From a bacterium HR28 (GTDB taxonomy: Bacteria; Chloroflexota; Chloroflexia; Thermomicrobiales; Thermomicrobiaceae): a stretch of 64,000 nucleotides of DNA. The position numbers and the translations under genes were made by a program. Positions 45,677-55,059 of this stretch are shown piece after piece. Below the pieces are notes generated by a model, which did not search any database, was not told the origin of the DNA, and saw only the letters and a program-made list of their open reading frames with translations. The first letter of the stretch is position 1. Every line of letters begins with the position of its first letter. The stretch is taken from the NCBI GenBank assembly GCA_002898255.1, contig BEIE01000001.1, positions 372,001 to 436,000 on the forward strand, written 5' to 3'.

Positions 45677-47095
45677 TCAGGGTGATCCACAACAGGACCC
45701 GGGCCGGGACACGCTGGAACTCGCCGAAGGGCTTCCTTCCACCTTGCTGTGTTCCAGCGCAAGAGGGAGAGCATCCGCGTTACGCACCGGTTCCAATCCA
45801 GGCGACATCGTTCCGGTGTGTTGATTCGCTTCTCCAGACTCGCAGCATGCCGCGACATCTGCACCGTTGCAGACGCCGGTCGCCGGGAGTTCAAGTTGGA
45901 CGCGATGCGCAGCCTCCCAATCGCCAGCCAGCGCCGCGACCACCGAACGGACCTGCTCGTAACCGGTCCGAAGCAAAAACGTTGGCGCGCGCCCATAGCT
46001 TTTAAGGCCTACAAGAAAGAAGTCCGGTTCTTGAGGGTGCGCAAGCTCCCGGACTCCGTGTGGAGGGACAGTCCCACAACTATGAACGTTCGGATCGATC
46101 AGGGGCGCGAGGGCTACCGGCGCCTCAACGGCCGGATCGAGCGCCAGCCGAAGCTCATGGAGCGGCGTGAGGTCCGGCCGATACCCGGTTGCACAGACAA
46201 TCCGATCAACTGGGGGTAGGACCCGCTCGCCGCTATGGATCACGATACCCCGCGAGCTCCGTTCGACTCGATCCACAAGAACTCCGGTGTGCAGGGTAAC
46301 AAGGGCTTTCGCCACGGCCTCCGCGACACGGAGACCAAGCCGGCCACGCTCGGGAAGTTCATCGCTCGCACTGCCGAGTCGCCCAGTGAGCGAGCGACGC
46401 CGAATCGCCCAGTGGATCCGGGTATCAGGCTCTTGTGCTGCCAGCTCGACGAGGTCAAGAAGGACCCCAAAAGCTGAATGTCCAGCCCCGACCACGAGTG
46501 TCTGCCTTCCGGCGTAGGCTGCCCGGTCGCGGCCGAGCACGTCTGGCATACCGTAGGCAATACAATCGGCCAGAACCGCTTCGCCGAGTGCAGGGAGACC
46601 ACACGCACCCAGCGGGTTCGGAACAGCGCCAGACGCATCAATCACTGCGCAGGCGAGGATTTCCTCCTCACCGTTCGGCGTCGCTACGCGGACCACGAAT
46701 GGGCGCCCGATCCGATCATACCCAGCCAGCTTATCGCGGCCGAGTCGGGCGACAGCGATGACACGATGCTGCACATGCAGGAAGGGATGGATCGCTGGGT
46801 GGGCAGCGAGTGGTTCGAGCCAGCGTGCGACGAGCTCGCCGCCGGTCGGGTAAGCCTCCGACGCAGGGGCATGCCAGCCCTTGGCGGCGAGAAGTTGTGC
46901 CGCAAGCGGATCAAGGTTGAACCGCCAGGGCGAGAACATCCGGACATGCGCCCAGCGCCGGACCACTGTGCCGACGGTGGGACCAGCCTCCAGTACCAAG
47001 AACGGCAGGCCCCGCTGGGACAAATGTGCAGCCGCGACAAGCCCGATCGGCCCGGCACCGATCACAACGATAGGAAGGTCCCGCGGTGACGACAT
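45677..47095 (-). CDS. ArsO-like FAD-dependent monooxygenase
   Basis: The 472-residue two-dinucleotide-binding-fold flavoprotein has IVVIGAGPIGLVAAAHL at the N-terminus (FAD), LVVGAGHSAFGVLLDL (NADPH) and CATGYRPDL. The last 65 residues are Cys-rich: GVCNGAD, ACCESGE and a terminal SCCGSP. Flavoproteins with such tails are found in ars operons as ArsO. The vicinal Cys pairs could bind trivalent arsenic. An ArsR gene lies 147 bp upstream on the same strand. GAGGAG precedes the ATG. No arsenite pump is adjacent. Confidence 0.8.
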   Translation of the reverse strand: MSSPRDLPIVVIGAGPIGLVAAAHLSQRGLPFLVLEAGPTVGTVVRRWAHVRMFSPWRFNLDPLAAQLLAAKGWHAPASEAYPTGGELVARWLEPLAAHPAIHPFLHVQHRVIAVARLGRDKLAGYDRIGRPFVVRVATPNGEEEILACAVIDASGAVPNPLGACGLPALGEAVLADCIAYGMPDVLGRDRAAYAGRQTLVVGAGHSAFGVLLDLVELAAQEPDTRIHWAIRRRSLTGRLGSASDELPERGRLGLRVAEAVAKALVTLHTGVLVDRVERSSRGIVIHSGERVLPPVDRIVCATGYRPDLTPLHELRLALDPAVEAPVALAPLIDPNVHSCGTVPPHGVRELAHPQEPDFFLVGLKSYGRAPTFLLRTGYEQVRSVVAALAGDWEAAHRVQLELPATGVCNGADVAACCESGEANQHTGTMSPGLEPVRNADALPLALEHSKVEGSPSASSSVSRPGSCCGSP

Positions 47096-47182
47096 TGCTG
47101 TGCTCCTCTCACATCTCTTCCGCGTACCATCCAGTCAGCGCCGCTCCGCTCAATGAACCGCACTCCCATGCAGGCCACCCTA

Positions 47183-47200
47183 TATCGACATTTATCGATC
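47183..47200. promoter_or_regulatory. ArsR-type operator between arsR and the flavoprotein gene
   Basis: TATCGA-CATTTA-TCGATc is an almost perfect dyad. The same dyad, in the variant TATCGA-CGTTTG-TCAATg, overlaps the arsR promoter. It lies downstream of arsR and 88 bp upstream of the flavoprotein start, suggesting a second ArsR-controlled promoter there. Confidence 0.65.
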
Positions 47201-47242
47201 CAGGTGCGACACTGTATCCCCCTCATGCACCTGGTTCCACGC

Positions 47243-47584
47243 TCAAGTCGCGACCTGTTCAGCCAGAACCTGCTCGAGGGCTGCCAATGCGGCACGCGCA
47301 AGCGGCGTGGCTTGGTAGTAGGCCCAGGTACCGCGGCGCTCGACCGTGACAAGATGAGCCTGGCGCAGGATGCGCAGATGGTGCGAAACGGTGGGCTGAC
47401 CGACCGGCACGCGCTCCACGAGGTGGCAGACACAAAGCGGTTCCTTCTGCTGAACAAGCAGTGCCAGTAACGTCAAGCGCGTCTCGTCAGCGAGGGCCCG
47501 AGCTAGTGCGGCGAGTTGGCGCATTCGTCCCGTGTCCAAGGAGGGCATTTCGCGATCGATCAGGCAACAGGATCGTTGTGCCAC
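47243..47584 (-). CDS. arsR: ArsR family transcriptional repressor
   Basis: The GTG at 47584 follows AAGGAGG by 5 bp and lies behind the promoter described below, so longer frames upstream are non-coding. The 113-residue winged-helix protein has the metalloid site CVCHL (Cys51, Cys53) at the start of the DNA-binding helices and GQPTVSHHLRILRQAHLV as recognition region. An extra Cys pair, Cys6-Cys7, near the N-terminus could add a third sulfur ligand. As(III) binding would release it from DNA. The gene is autoregulated by its own operator. Confidence 0.93.
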   Translation of the reverse strand: MAQRSCCLIDREMPSLDTGRMRQLAALARALADETRLTLLALLVQQKEPLCVCHLVERVPVGQPTVSHHLRILRQAHLVTVERRGTWAYYQATPLARAALAALEQVLAEQVAT

Positions 47585-47602
47585 CTTGTCCTCCTTGGAG
47601 TC

Positions 47603-47632
47603 ACCATAGCATCTGTATCGACGTTTGTCAAT
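47603..47632 (-). promoter_or_regulatory. arsR promoter with overlapping operator
   Basis: On the minus strand a perfect TTGACA (47631-47626) and TATGGT (47608-47603) are 17 bp apart. The ArsR-type dyad at 47616-47633 covers the -35 and most of the spacer, so bound repressor would block polymerase. Confidence 0.82.
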
Positions 47633-47971
47633 GCATTTCCTGCTGATCACTGCTGGCGTCTCGCATCAGCACCAGAAGGCGGCTCACGCAAGAGCGTGGA
47701 AGGCAAACAAATGACAAGGGAGGACAGCGCGCTCCCACAGAACTACTGAAGCTCGATCGTCTCTTGAAAACGCGCTTGCAGCGATTGTGCTCGGGCTTGG
47801 AGGGCAGCGACACCTGTAGGTCTGTCCGGCTCTTGATCTCAGAGGGCCACAGCGCACTGGTCAACTTGCGCCCGCATCAATCTCTCCGTCACCTCTTGCG
47901 AGAGATGAGATTGCCCGTTATCGTGCCGAGGCGGAACCGACAGGAGGTCTCTCTCCAGAAGGAGAACGGCG
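47633..47971. other. Intergenic region with the amidohydrolase promoter
   Basis: About 340 bp between the divergent arsR and amidohydrolase genes. A promoter candidate for the latter is TTGCGA (47896-47901), a 17-bp spacer and TATCGT (47919-47924). No other feature was found. Confidence 0.5.
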
Positions 47972-49567
47972 ATGGACGCCTATGCAGTCGTGAACGGCAC
48001 GATCTTGACGATGGATCCGACGCAACCAGAAGTTGAGGCATTCGGGGTAATTGGCGAGCACATTGTCGCCGTTGGCTCATTGGCCGAGGTCGAAGCAGCC
48101 CTGCCCCGTGGCGCCCGGCGACTTGATCTCGCCGGGGCTACTTGCCTTCCCGGCTTCAATGAAGCACACAATCACATGATCAACTTTGGCTTGGTTCTGG
48201 GGCAAGTCAACTGTCGTCACCCTCATGTCCGCTCCATCAGCGACATCGTGGCCCGCTTTGCCGAGCGAGCGAGCCAGACACCGCCGGGGAGCTGGATCCG
48301 TGGGCGTGGGTATGACGATAACGTGCTTGCCGAGCATCGTCATCCCACCCGTTGGGACCTTGACCAGGCTAGCACGCGTCATCCGCTCGTCCTTGTCCAT
48401 AGCTCCGGTCATATGCTGGTCGCGAATTCCCTAGCGCTTCAGCTCGCTGGCGTCACCCGGGAGACGCCCGACCCTTCTGGTGGACACATTGTGCGAGACG
48501 AGTCGGGCGAGCCGACTGGGCTGCTCCAGGAGAACGCGATGGAACTGGTCGAACGAGTAATCCCTGCTCCAACGCTTGAGGAGATGATTGAAGCACTTCG
48601 TCGCTGCAACGATGCATATGTTGCGGCTGGTATTACCTCAAGCCAGGACGCTGGCTCGGACCATCCACTGCAAGTCGAGGCCTACCAGCGAGCAGTCGAG
48701 CGCGGTGTGTTGAAGCTGCGCACTTCGATGATGATCCGTCATCAACTTCTCCCCCATCTGCTTGGGCTGGGAGTCAAGCAGGGATTTGGCGACAATCGAC
48801 TCCGCCTCGGCCCAGTGAAGCTCTTTGCCGACGGTAGCCTCATTGGACGCACCGCAGCGGTGAGCCGTCCCTTCCTGAGCGATCCACGACCAGACAATTA
48901 CGGGATGACGATCTGGACACAAGAAGAACTGGACGAGTTGGTCTGGCAAGCCCACAGTGCTGGCTTCCAAGTGGCGACACACGCGATTGGTGATCGAGCG
49001 ATTGAGATGGTGCTGGATGCCTATGAGCGTGCGCTCACTCGGCTCCCACGAGCAGATCATCGTCATCGTATTGAACATTGCGGAATATTACGCCCCGACC
49101 TGATTGAGCGCATTGCCCGACTTGGGGTGCTAGTCGTCAGCCAGCCAATCTTTATCGCTGAATACGGTGATGGCTTCATTCGCCACCTTGGTCTGGAACG
49201 GATTCAACTCACGTATCCGTTCCGAAGCCTTCTCGATGCCGGCATCCGGCTCGTTTTCTCGACGGACTGCCCGGTCTCGTCTTACGAACCGCTCCGCTGT
49301 ATCCAAGCCGCCGTTTTGGAGCGCACGGCGAGCGGCCGTTCCTATGCGCTGGAGGAGGCGATTCGCGTTGAAGAAGCCCTACCGCTCTACACAGTGAATG
49401 GGGCATACGCCACCTTCGAGGAGCGACACAAGGGGATGCTCCGCCCCGGCATGCTTGCCGATTTTGTCGTCTTGGAGCATGATCCGCGTCGCGTCGATCC
49501 GGAGGAACTCACGCAGATACGAGTGCTGCGCACGGTCATTGGCGGCCAGACGGTCTATGAGGCATAA
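47972..49567 (+). CDS. Metal-dependent amidohydrolase, YtcJ/NfdA-like
   Basis: This 531-residue protein shows the short N-terminal beta domain, the metal motif FNEAHNHM (an H-x-H variant), the later HAIGD and HRIEHCG histidines, and FSTDCPVSS with the catalytic Asp. It ends with ADFVVLEHDPR and GGQTVYEA. This is the arrangement of the YtcJ branch of amidohydrolases, which hydrolyse N-acyl or formamide substrates. The natural substrate is unknown. AAGGAG precedes the ATG. It appears to be a single-gene unit. Confidence 0.92.
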   Translation: MDAYAVVNGTILTMDPTQPEVEAFGVIGEHIVAVGSLAEVEAALPRGARRLDLAGATCLPGFNEAHNHMINFGLVLGQVNCRHPHVRSISDIVARFAERASQTPPGSWIRGRGYDDNVLAEHRHPTRWDLDQASTRHPLVLVHSSGHMLVANSLALQLAGVTRETPDPSGGHIVRDESGEPTGLLQENAMELVERVIPAPTLEEMIEALRRCNDAYVAAGITSSQDAGSDHPLQVEAYQRAVERGVLKLRTSMMIRHQLLPHLLGLGVKQGFGDNRLRLGPVKLFADGSLIGRTAAVSRPFLSDPRPDNYGMTIWTQEELDELVWQAHSAGFQVATHAIGDRAIEMVLDAYERALTRLPRADHRHRIEHCGILRPDLIERIARLGVLVVSQPIFIAEYGDGFIRHLGLERIQLTYPFRSLLDAGIRLVFSTDCPVSSYEPLRCIQAAVLERTASGRSYALEEAIRVEEALPLYTVNGAYATFEERHKGMLRPGMLADFVVLEHDPRRVDPEELTQIRVLRTVIGGQTVYEA

Positions 49568-49920
49568 GGCGGTGAGGCTGCACGGGTGGTGCTACGGAGC
49601 GACCCGCAGGCGCCGTCCAGCGACTGACCATCCCTCCTCTGATGACCTGCTTCAGTTCGCTGGCTGGGAGATATGTGATCAACACACCAGTGCTGCACAG
49701 AGAACCGGCGTAAGGGGGGCTGTTGGAGACGGGCACACCCACGCTCGCCGCAACAGGCCTGGTAGCAGGCTGGATGTGGGCAGGCAATGGAAAGAACCTC
49801 CCCGCCGAATGAACGACTAAAAGACAGTCCAGCATCGGCGACTGTGCGTCTGCATCCCCCTGCTCACGCCGGTGCGAGTTGTTTACTCTGTGCCTCCCGA
49901 TGAGACCCCAGGAACGTTCG
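49568..49920. other. Convergent intergenic region
   Basis: About 350 bp between the 3' ends of the amidohydrolase and M28 peptidase genes. I see no coding sequence and no clear T-run terminator, only several short GC-rich inverted repeats. Confidence 0.4.
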
Positions 49921-51327
49921 TCAGATCACGTTCCCTTCGCTTGCTCGGACACGCTCAAGAAGCCCCGCCTCCGCTAACTGCTGCCGCACCTCTTCCGGTG
50001 TGCGTTGCCGTCCCGGGAACGCCTCATCCTCACTCAGGCGGATTACCAAGCGCGCAGCGAGCGCCGCTGCGAGTTGGATACTGCGGAGCGTGACTTTGTC
50101 GAGCGTGTCCGCCTCGGTATGTCCCCAGCCACGCCCGACCATGCCACTCGTCGCATCGCGGCTGCTCAGTGTTGCATTTGGGATGCCGCGTAGGGCGAAC
50201 GGAAAGTGATCGGAGTGTGCGTTGAGTTCGTCCCGGATCGCGAAGTCGTAGGGAAGCTCTCGGCTGATCGCTTGGAAGTAGGGAACGAGTTCCGGTAAGC
50301 CAGAGAGGACAAGTTGTTCTTGCCCGCCGCTGCCACGTCCCGCGCCGTCGAGGTTGAGGACGAATCGAATGCGCTCGTCATGCGCTGCCGCGCGCGCCGC
50401 GTGGTAATAGGCCCCAAGGAGCCCGAGTTCCTCGGCACCGAAACAGATGATACGGACGGTCCGCGCGAGTTGGCCTCGCAAGCGGCTGAGGGCCCGGCCG
50501 ACCTCCAGCCCAACCACCGTCCCTGCGCCATCGTCGCTCGCGCCTTGGGCAATATCGTGGCCATCATAATGCCCACCAACAAGCACGATCTCCTCAGGAT
50601 GAGTCCGACCGGGAAGCTCACCGATGACGTTCGCCGAACGTGCTTCGCACGTTCGGTTCTCGGTCGCGATGCGGAGGCGCAGCGTTCCGCGCTTGGCAAG
50701 GCGGCGAAGGAACATACCGGTCTCATAGCTCAGCCCGAGACCGGGAATGGGCGCTTCACGGTCCACAGCACTCGTCCCGTTCGGATTCCGGCCGGTAAGC
50801 GAGCCCGTGATATGCAGTTGTCCTGGATTCTGATTGACAAAAAGCACCGCAACGGCACCACGTTGCACGGCCCAGTTGTACTTGTCAGTCCGGTGGCTCT
50901 TGCGCTCGCCAGGGCGGTTCGTTTCAGCATCGGTCAGGACGATCTTGCCCGGAATCTCGCTCGCGAGCCGGTCGAAGTCCGGGAGTTCCCCCTCTCCCAC
51001 GTCGACCACTTCGGCCTCGAGATGCGCACTGGGACAATAGGGCATTGCGAGGGATGGGAGCTCCCGCTCCAAGGGCTCGATCACCCAGAGCTGGCAGGGT
51101 CCCCGTTCCCAAGTCACCATCGGGAACTCCTCGAGACGGACGTTCTCGAGTCCATAAGCGCGTAGGCGTTCGGCCAGGAATTCGGCCGCTCGCCACTCCT
51201 GCTCTGAGCCCGCGAAACGATGGCCAAGGTCATCACAGAGATAGACGAGATTCCGCCAGGCTTCATCCGACGTCCAAATCTCACCCAGCACAACGCGATC
51301 GAGTTCTCGCAAACGCTCGCGCTCCAT
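49921..51327 (-). CDS. M28 family zinc aminopeptidase
   Basis: This 468-residue protein has a PA-type insert (about 85-210) and a di-zinc peptidase domain. The ligands and base appear in order: GGHYDGHD (His and Asp), SDDGAGT (bridging Asp), GAEELGLLG (Glu-Glu), NLDGAG (Asp) and GWGHTEADT (His). It has no signal peptide, so it is probably cytoplasmic. GGGAAGGACG precedes the ATG, 11 bp after the kinase stop, so it is co-transcribed with the kinase. Confidence 0.93.
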   Translation of the reverse strand: MERERLRELDRVVLGEIWTSDEAWRNLVYLCDDLGHRFAGSEQEWRAAEFLAERLRAYGLENVRLEEFPMVTWERGPCQLWVIEPLERELPSLAMPYCPSAHLEAEVVDVGEGELPDFDRLASEIPGKIVLTDAETNRPGERKSHRTDKYNWAVQRGAVAVLFVNQNPGQLHITGSLTGRNPNGTSAVDREAPIPGLGLSYETGMFLRRLAKRGTLRLRIATENRTCEARSANVIGELPGRTHPEEIVLVGGHYDGHDIAQGASDDGAGTVVGLEVGRALSRLRGQLARTVRIICFGAEELGLLGAYYHAARAAAHDERIRFVLNLDGAGRGSGGQEQLVLSGLPELVPYFQAISRELPYDFAIRDELNAHSDHFPFALRGIPNATLSSRDATSGMVGRGWGHTEADTLDKVTLRSIQLAAALAARLVIRLSEDEAFPGRQRTPEEVRQQLAEAGLLERVRASEGNVI

Positions 51328-51338
51328 CGTCCTTCCCT

Positions 51339-52334
51339 TCAGGTCTCGCCTCGACCATGCTTTCCATCGGCGAATGCTGCACGACTCGCCTCACGTAAGA
51401 AGCGCATCACGCGGGAACGTGTCGGTAAGGCGGGAATTGCACCACGGCGGGTACAGACGAGTGCACCGACGGTATTGGCCAGCTGCAACGCCCGTTCGAT
51501 CGCCTCTCGTGACCAATCTCCTTTCTGCTCAAGCAAGCCCACGAGTAGACCGGCGACAAAGCCGTCACCGGCACCGGTCGTATCGACCACCCGCACTGAG
51601 AATCCCGGTATGGTCCCTTGTCCCTCCGGCAGAAGATACGTACACCCAGCCGCTCCCCGCGTCACCACCACGAGGCGGAGACGCTCGTGCCACAGCTGAC
51701 GCACTGCTGCGGGATTGGGCGATCCAGCAAGGAAGGTCAGTTCATCCTCGCTAAGCTTGACGAGATCCGCTTCGCGCCAGCCAAGCAGCATCCCTTCGCG
51801 CGCTGCTTCTGCCGAGGGCCAGAGCGCAAGGCGCAGGTTGGGATCATAAGAGACGAGTGCGCCGTGCGCACGAGCCTCGGCCAGCGCAGTAAGCGTCGCC
51901 GAGCGAACCGGCTCACTGATGAGCGAGATGGAGCCGAAGTGGAAGATGCGAGTCACACGTACCACCTCGCGATCAACGTCCTCGGGACGCCAGAGCATGT
52001 CAGCGCTGGGGTGGCGATAAAAGAGAAAGTCACGTTCACCATCGGCGCGTAGACTGACAAACGCGAGCGCAGTACGGGCAGCAGCGGTGAACCGCAGACC
52101 ACGCACATCGACGCCGGCACGTCGAAGTGTTTCCGCTAAGTAGTGACCAAAGTCATCGTCACCCACCTGACCAAGGAATGCTGCCCGGTGACCGAGTCGG
52201 GCAACCCCGACCGCAACATTGGCCGGCGCACCACCAGCAGCGCGGCGAAACGCTGGCGCGTCGGCCAGGCGAACACCACGCCGGAGTGCAACAAAGTCGA
52301 TCAGGAGTTCTCCGCAGCTGACGACATCAAACAC
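51339..52334 (-). CDS. PfkB family sugar kinase
   Basis: This 331-residue kinase starts with VVSCGELLIDFVA and carries GGAPANVAVGVARLG (sugar binding) and DTTGAGDGFVAGLL, with the catalytic base Asp and anion hole. It is closest in style to fructokinase or 2-keto-3-deoxygluconate kinase. I chose the GTG at 52334 because AAGGAGG and a promoter lie just upstream, although the spacing (12) is long. The M28 peptidase gene follows after 11 bp. Confidence 0.92.
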   Translation of the reverse strand: MFDVVSCGELLIDFVALRRGVRLADAPAFRRAAGGAPANVAVGVARLGHRAAFLGQVGDDDFGHYLAETLRRAGVDVRGLRFTAAARTALAFVSLRADGERDFLFYRHPSADMLWRPEDVDREVVRVTRIFHFGSISLISEPVRSATLTALAEARAHGALVSYDPNLRLALWPSAEAAREGMLLGWREADLVKLSEDELTFLAGSPNPAAVRQLWHERLRLVVVTRGAAGCTYLLPEGQGTIPGFSVRVVDTTGAGDGFVAGLLVGLLEQKGDWSREAIERALQLANTVGALVCTRRGAIPALPTRSRVMRFLREASRAAFADGKHGRGET

Positions 52335-52376
52335 TTGGCCTGACGACCTCCTTCGGTCTTGGTCGTCAGCACGGCG

Positions 52377-52405
52377 ATAATGCGATGTTGGCCGAGAGAC
52401 GTCAA
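52377..52405 (-). promoter_or_regulatory. Promoter of the kinase-peptidase operon
   Basis: On the minus strand TTGACG (52405-52400) and CATTAT (52382-52377) are 17 bp apart. The transcript would begin about 52370. Confidence 0.72.
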
Positions 52406-52754
52406 GCCGTCTGGGAAGATCTCCGGTGTGGTGCCCAGGCGCCGACTCAGTCGGCGAGGACAAGCAAAAACCCAGAGATAAGGTTCTGCGGGCCAGGTTG
52501 CCCCATACACCCCAGCCATGTGCGGGACGCTACGGAAGCGCGTAATCGACCTGTCGATGGTCTGACAAATTCCCGAATACGCTCACGCGTGTCCTAGTAG
52601 AGGTGCGGATGCTGCAGTGACGGCCGTACCGATCGGGACACGTGACTGAGGCGGTCAGGCGACCGCCAGTTCTCCGCGTTCGTGGACTGCATGCTGAATC
52701 GGGTTGGCAGGTGCTGAGGGCCGTGCACTCGAGACATCTTCAATCGTAGAGCGG
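52406..52754. other. Intergenic region between the glucosidase and kinase genes
   Basis: About 350 bp. Two perfect 7-bp hairpins are visible: CGCCGAC/GTCGGCG at about 52441-52457 and GGCGGTC/GACCGCC at 52650-52667. The second lies about 90 bp behind the glucosidase stop and could end that transcript, though no T-run follows. No gene was found. Confidence 0.45.
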
Positions 52755-54425
52755 CTACTCTCGTAGCGCGACGATGCAGCCCTCGTTTGGTCGGAGGACG
52801 AGACCGCTCTCGATGATCTCACCAGCACGATCGAGATATGTGGAGAGGAGCACCTGACCGCGCAGGGTAAAGCGGCTCGTCGTGAACGTCCGCTCATGTC
52901 CACCGAAATTGAGCACAACGAGCAAGCGTCGACCAGCGGCCTCGCGGAGAAAGGCGAGAAGGTCATTCGGCGCCGGGACGGGCCGATAGCGGCCGACGAC
53001 AAGCGCCGGCTCAGCCCGTCGCAGTATCAAGAGCTCCCGGTATAGCGACAGCATGGAACGAGGGTCCTTGCGCTGCACCACAACGTTGCGCGTCGCGTAA
53101 TCCGGGTTCAGAGGCAGCCAAGGTTCACCCGTAGTGAATCCGGCACCGGGGCTGTCATCCCATGGCATCGGTGTTCGGCAGGAATCGCGACCGGCCCCAG
53201 GGCCGAGAGTCCGCTCAAGAGGATCACGACGCCGTTCAGGGGGGATAGGGACATCGGAAAGCCCCAGTTCATCACCGTAGTAAATCGTCGGCGTCCCACG
53301 CAGGGTCAAGAGCAACATGGCAGCGACGCGTGCTTGCGCCTCGCCGATACGCGTCGCGACGCGTGGCCGATCGTGGTTGCTCAATACCCAGTTGGGCCAG
53401 TCATCAGGGCCGAGTAGCGCCTCGTACGTATCGATCGCGGCGCCGACACGGCGAGCTTCCCAGGGCACTAGCAGCAGCTCAAAGTTGAACGGCATGTGGA
53501 GCTCGCGACGATGCGGGCAGCCGTAATAGGCGACGAGTCGCCCGACAGGCAAGTAGATCTCGCCAATGAGGACGCGCTCACCAAAGGCATCGGCGACTTG
53601 CCGCATGCGAGCGAGAATATCGTGGATCTCCGGACGATCGCTCGTGTAGACCGGAAGCAGCTCGCGATACGGTGGCTGATCTGGCGTGTAGTCTGGGTTC
53701 ACCGGATTGTCACGCAGCTCCTCGTCTTTGATCAGGAACCAGATGGCATCGAGGCGAAAACCATCAACTCCCCGGGTGAACCAAAAGCGAAGGACATCGA
53801 GCATCGCTGCTTGAACTTCCGGATTTCTCCAGTTCAAATCGGGCTGTTCCTTCAGAAAAGTATGCAGATAGTACTGTCCTGTCGCGGCATCAAACTCCCA
53901 TGCCGAGCCACCAAAGACACTGCGCCAGTTGTTCGGTGGGCCACCATCGGGGGCAGGATCAACCCAGATATACCAGCTACGGCGCGGATGATCACGGCTA
54001 CTGCGTGACTCAAGGAACCAGGGGTGCTGGTCGGAGGTATGGTTGGGGACGAAGTCGAGGATCACTTTGAGTCCCCGTGCATGGGCATCCGCGATTAGCC
54101 GCTCAAGATCCTCGAACGTCCCGAATGTTGGATCAACGTCGAGATAGTCGCTGATGTCGTAGCCAAAGTCAGCCATCGGCGAGCGGAAGATGGGAGAAAG
54201 CCAGATGGCGTCAATGCCAAGCCACACAAGGTAGTCGAGCTTCCGGCGAATCCCCTCAAGGTCGCCGACACCGTCACCGTTACTGTCCGCAAACGAGCGG
54301 GGGTAGATATGGTAGATGACCGCACGCTGCCACCAGTGCCAGCGCCGTTGTTCCGTCAGCAATGGTTCGTCGTGGCGCGAGTAATCTCCGCGCTGATCAG
54401 CAGCCATTTCCGAACGACTTCTCAT
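52755..54425 (-). CDS. GH13 alpha-glucosidase/oligo-glucosidase
   Basis: This protein of about 556 residues has the (beta/alpha)8 barrel motifs DFVPNHTS, GFRLDAIWF (nucleophile Asp), LIGEIYL (acid/base Glu) and LSNHDRPR (third Asp). QPDLNWRNPEV marks the oligo-1,6-glucosidase/alpha-glucosidase subfamily. A C-terminal beta domain follows. It should hydrolyse maltose or isomaltose-type sugars in the cytoplasm, as no signal peptide is seen. The start is uncertain: ATG 54425, 54470 and 54407 are all in frame with weak ribosome sites. Confidence 0.92.
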   Translation of the reverse strand: MRSRSEMAADQRGDYSRHDEPLLTEQRRWHWWQRAVIYHIYPRSFADSNGDGVGDLEGIRRKLDYLVWLGIDAIWLSPIFRSPMADFGYDISDYLDVDPTFGTFEDLERLIADAHARGLKVILDFVPNHTSDQHPWFLESRSSRDHPRRSWYIWVDPAPDGGPPNNWRSVFGGSAWEFDAATGQYYLHTFLKEQPDLNWRNPEVQAAMLDVLRFWFTRGVDGFRLDAIWFLIKDEELRDNPVNPDYTPDQPPYRELLPVYTSDRPEIHDILARMRQVADAFGERVLIGEIYLPVGRLVAYYGCPHRRELHMPFNFELLLVPWEARRVGAAIDTYEALLGPDDWPNWVLSNHDRPRVATRIGEAQARVAAMLLLTLRGTPTIYYGDELGLSDVPIPPERRRDPLERTLGPGAGRDSCRTPMPWDDSPGAGFTTGEPWLPLNPDYATRNVVVQRKDPRSMLSLYRELLILRRAEPALVVGRYRPVPAPNDLLAFLREAAGRRLLVVLNFGGHERTFTTSRFTLRGQVLLSTYLDRAGEIIESGLVLRPNEGCIVALRE

Positions 54426-54506
54426 ACTAGAAGTCTCACTCTCCGATGGCTGAGCGCCGCCGAATGGCAAGCAGGGCGGCGCTCACTGTAGACGCGCGGT
54501 CGCTGG

Positions 54507-54764
54507 TCAGTGGCGAGCGATTTGGCGAACTCGAGCCACGCGTGCGACCAGCAGGGCTGTTCCGACAGCAACCAGGAAGACGAGTGGGATGTCAATCAAA
54601 AGGAAAGCCCACGTCAAGGCGAGTTCGCCAGTGAGGAAGCTGGCCAATGTTCCAAAGAGAACGCTGAAGATCACCAGAGCAGCGGTACGAAGTCGCATCG
54701 AGGCTATTCGCCAGCAGATGAGTCCGACGACAACACCGGCGCTGATTGGCAGGATCTCACCCAT
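54507..54764 (-). CDS. Small membrane protein of unknown function
   Basis: I chose the ATG at 54764 because GGAGGG lies 9 bp upstream and a promoter lies at the right distance. The 85-residue product has three hydrophobic segments (about 4-20, 26-44 and 49-72) and a short basic tail. I recognise no family. It is followed by the glucosidase gene on the same strand after about 80 bp and may be co-transcribed with it. Confidence 0.6.
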   Translation of the reverse strand: MGEILPISAGVVVGLICWRIASMRLRTAALVIFSVLFGTLASFLTGELALTWAFLLIDIPLVFLVAVGTALLVARVARVRQIARH

Positions 54765-54803
54765 CACTTCGATCCCTCCATGCATCCACCTTGCCCACAG
54801 TCC

Positions 54804-54832
54804 AGCCTGCCGCAGGAGCGAGCAGCTGTCAA
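54804..54832 (-). promoter_or_regulatory. Promoter of the small membrane protein gene
   Basis: On the minus strand a perfect TTGACA (54832-54827) and CAGGCT (54809-54804) are 17 bp apart. The -10 resembles the TAGGCT of the leu promoter. Confidence 0.65.
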
Positions 54833-55059
54833 GCGACTCCAAAGATGATGGGAACACAAGGGGTAGGGAATCCCGATGTGACGTACCCCTTCTGTGCCTT
54901 GTTGACACCTACGGCCTGTAGTTTGGCATGCAGTGTTCCAATGACGCGTGCCACGAGAGAACGAACTTTCACCCGGTGACGTAGCACGAGCGACGCTGTC
55001 ACAGGTAACTCGTGTTCGAACCTCAATCGGAGAGGCGAAACTTCTCACAAAATGGAAGC

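Noticed and set aside
55005-55030. GTGTTCGAACCTC resembling a tRNA T-arm
   Set aside because: No T-stem pairing, acceptor stem or anticodon arm can be built around it.
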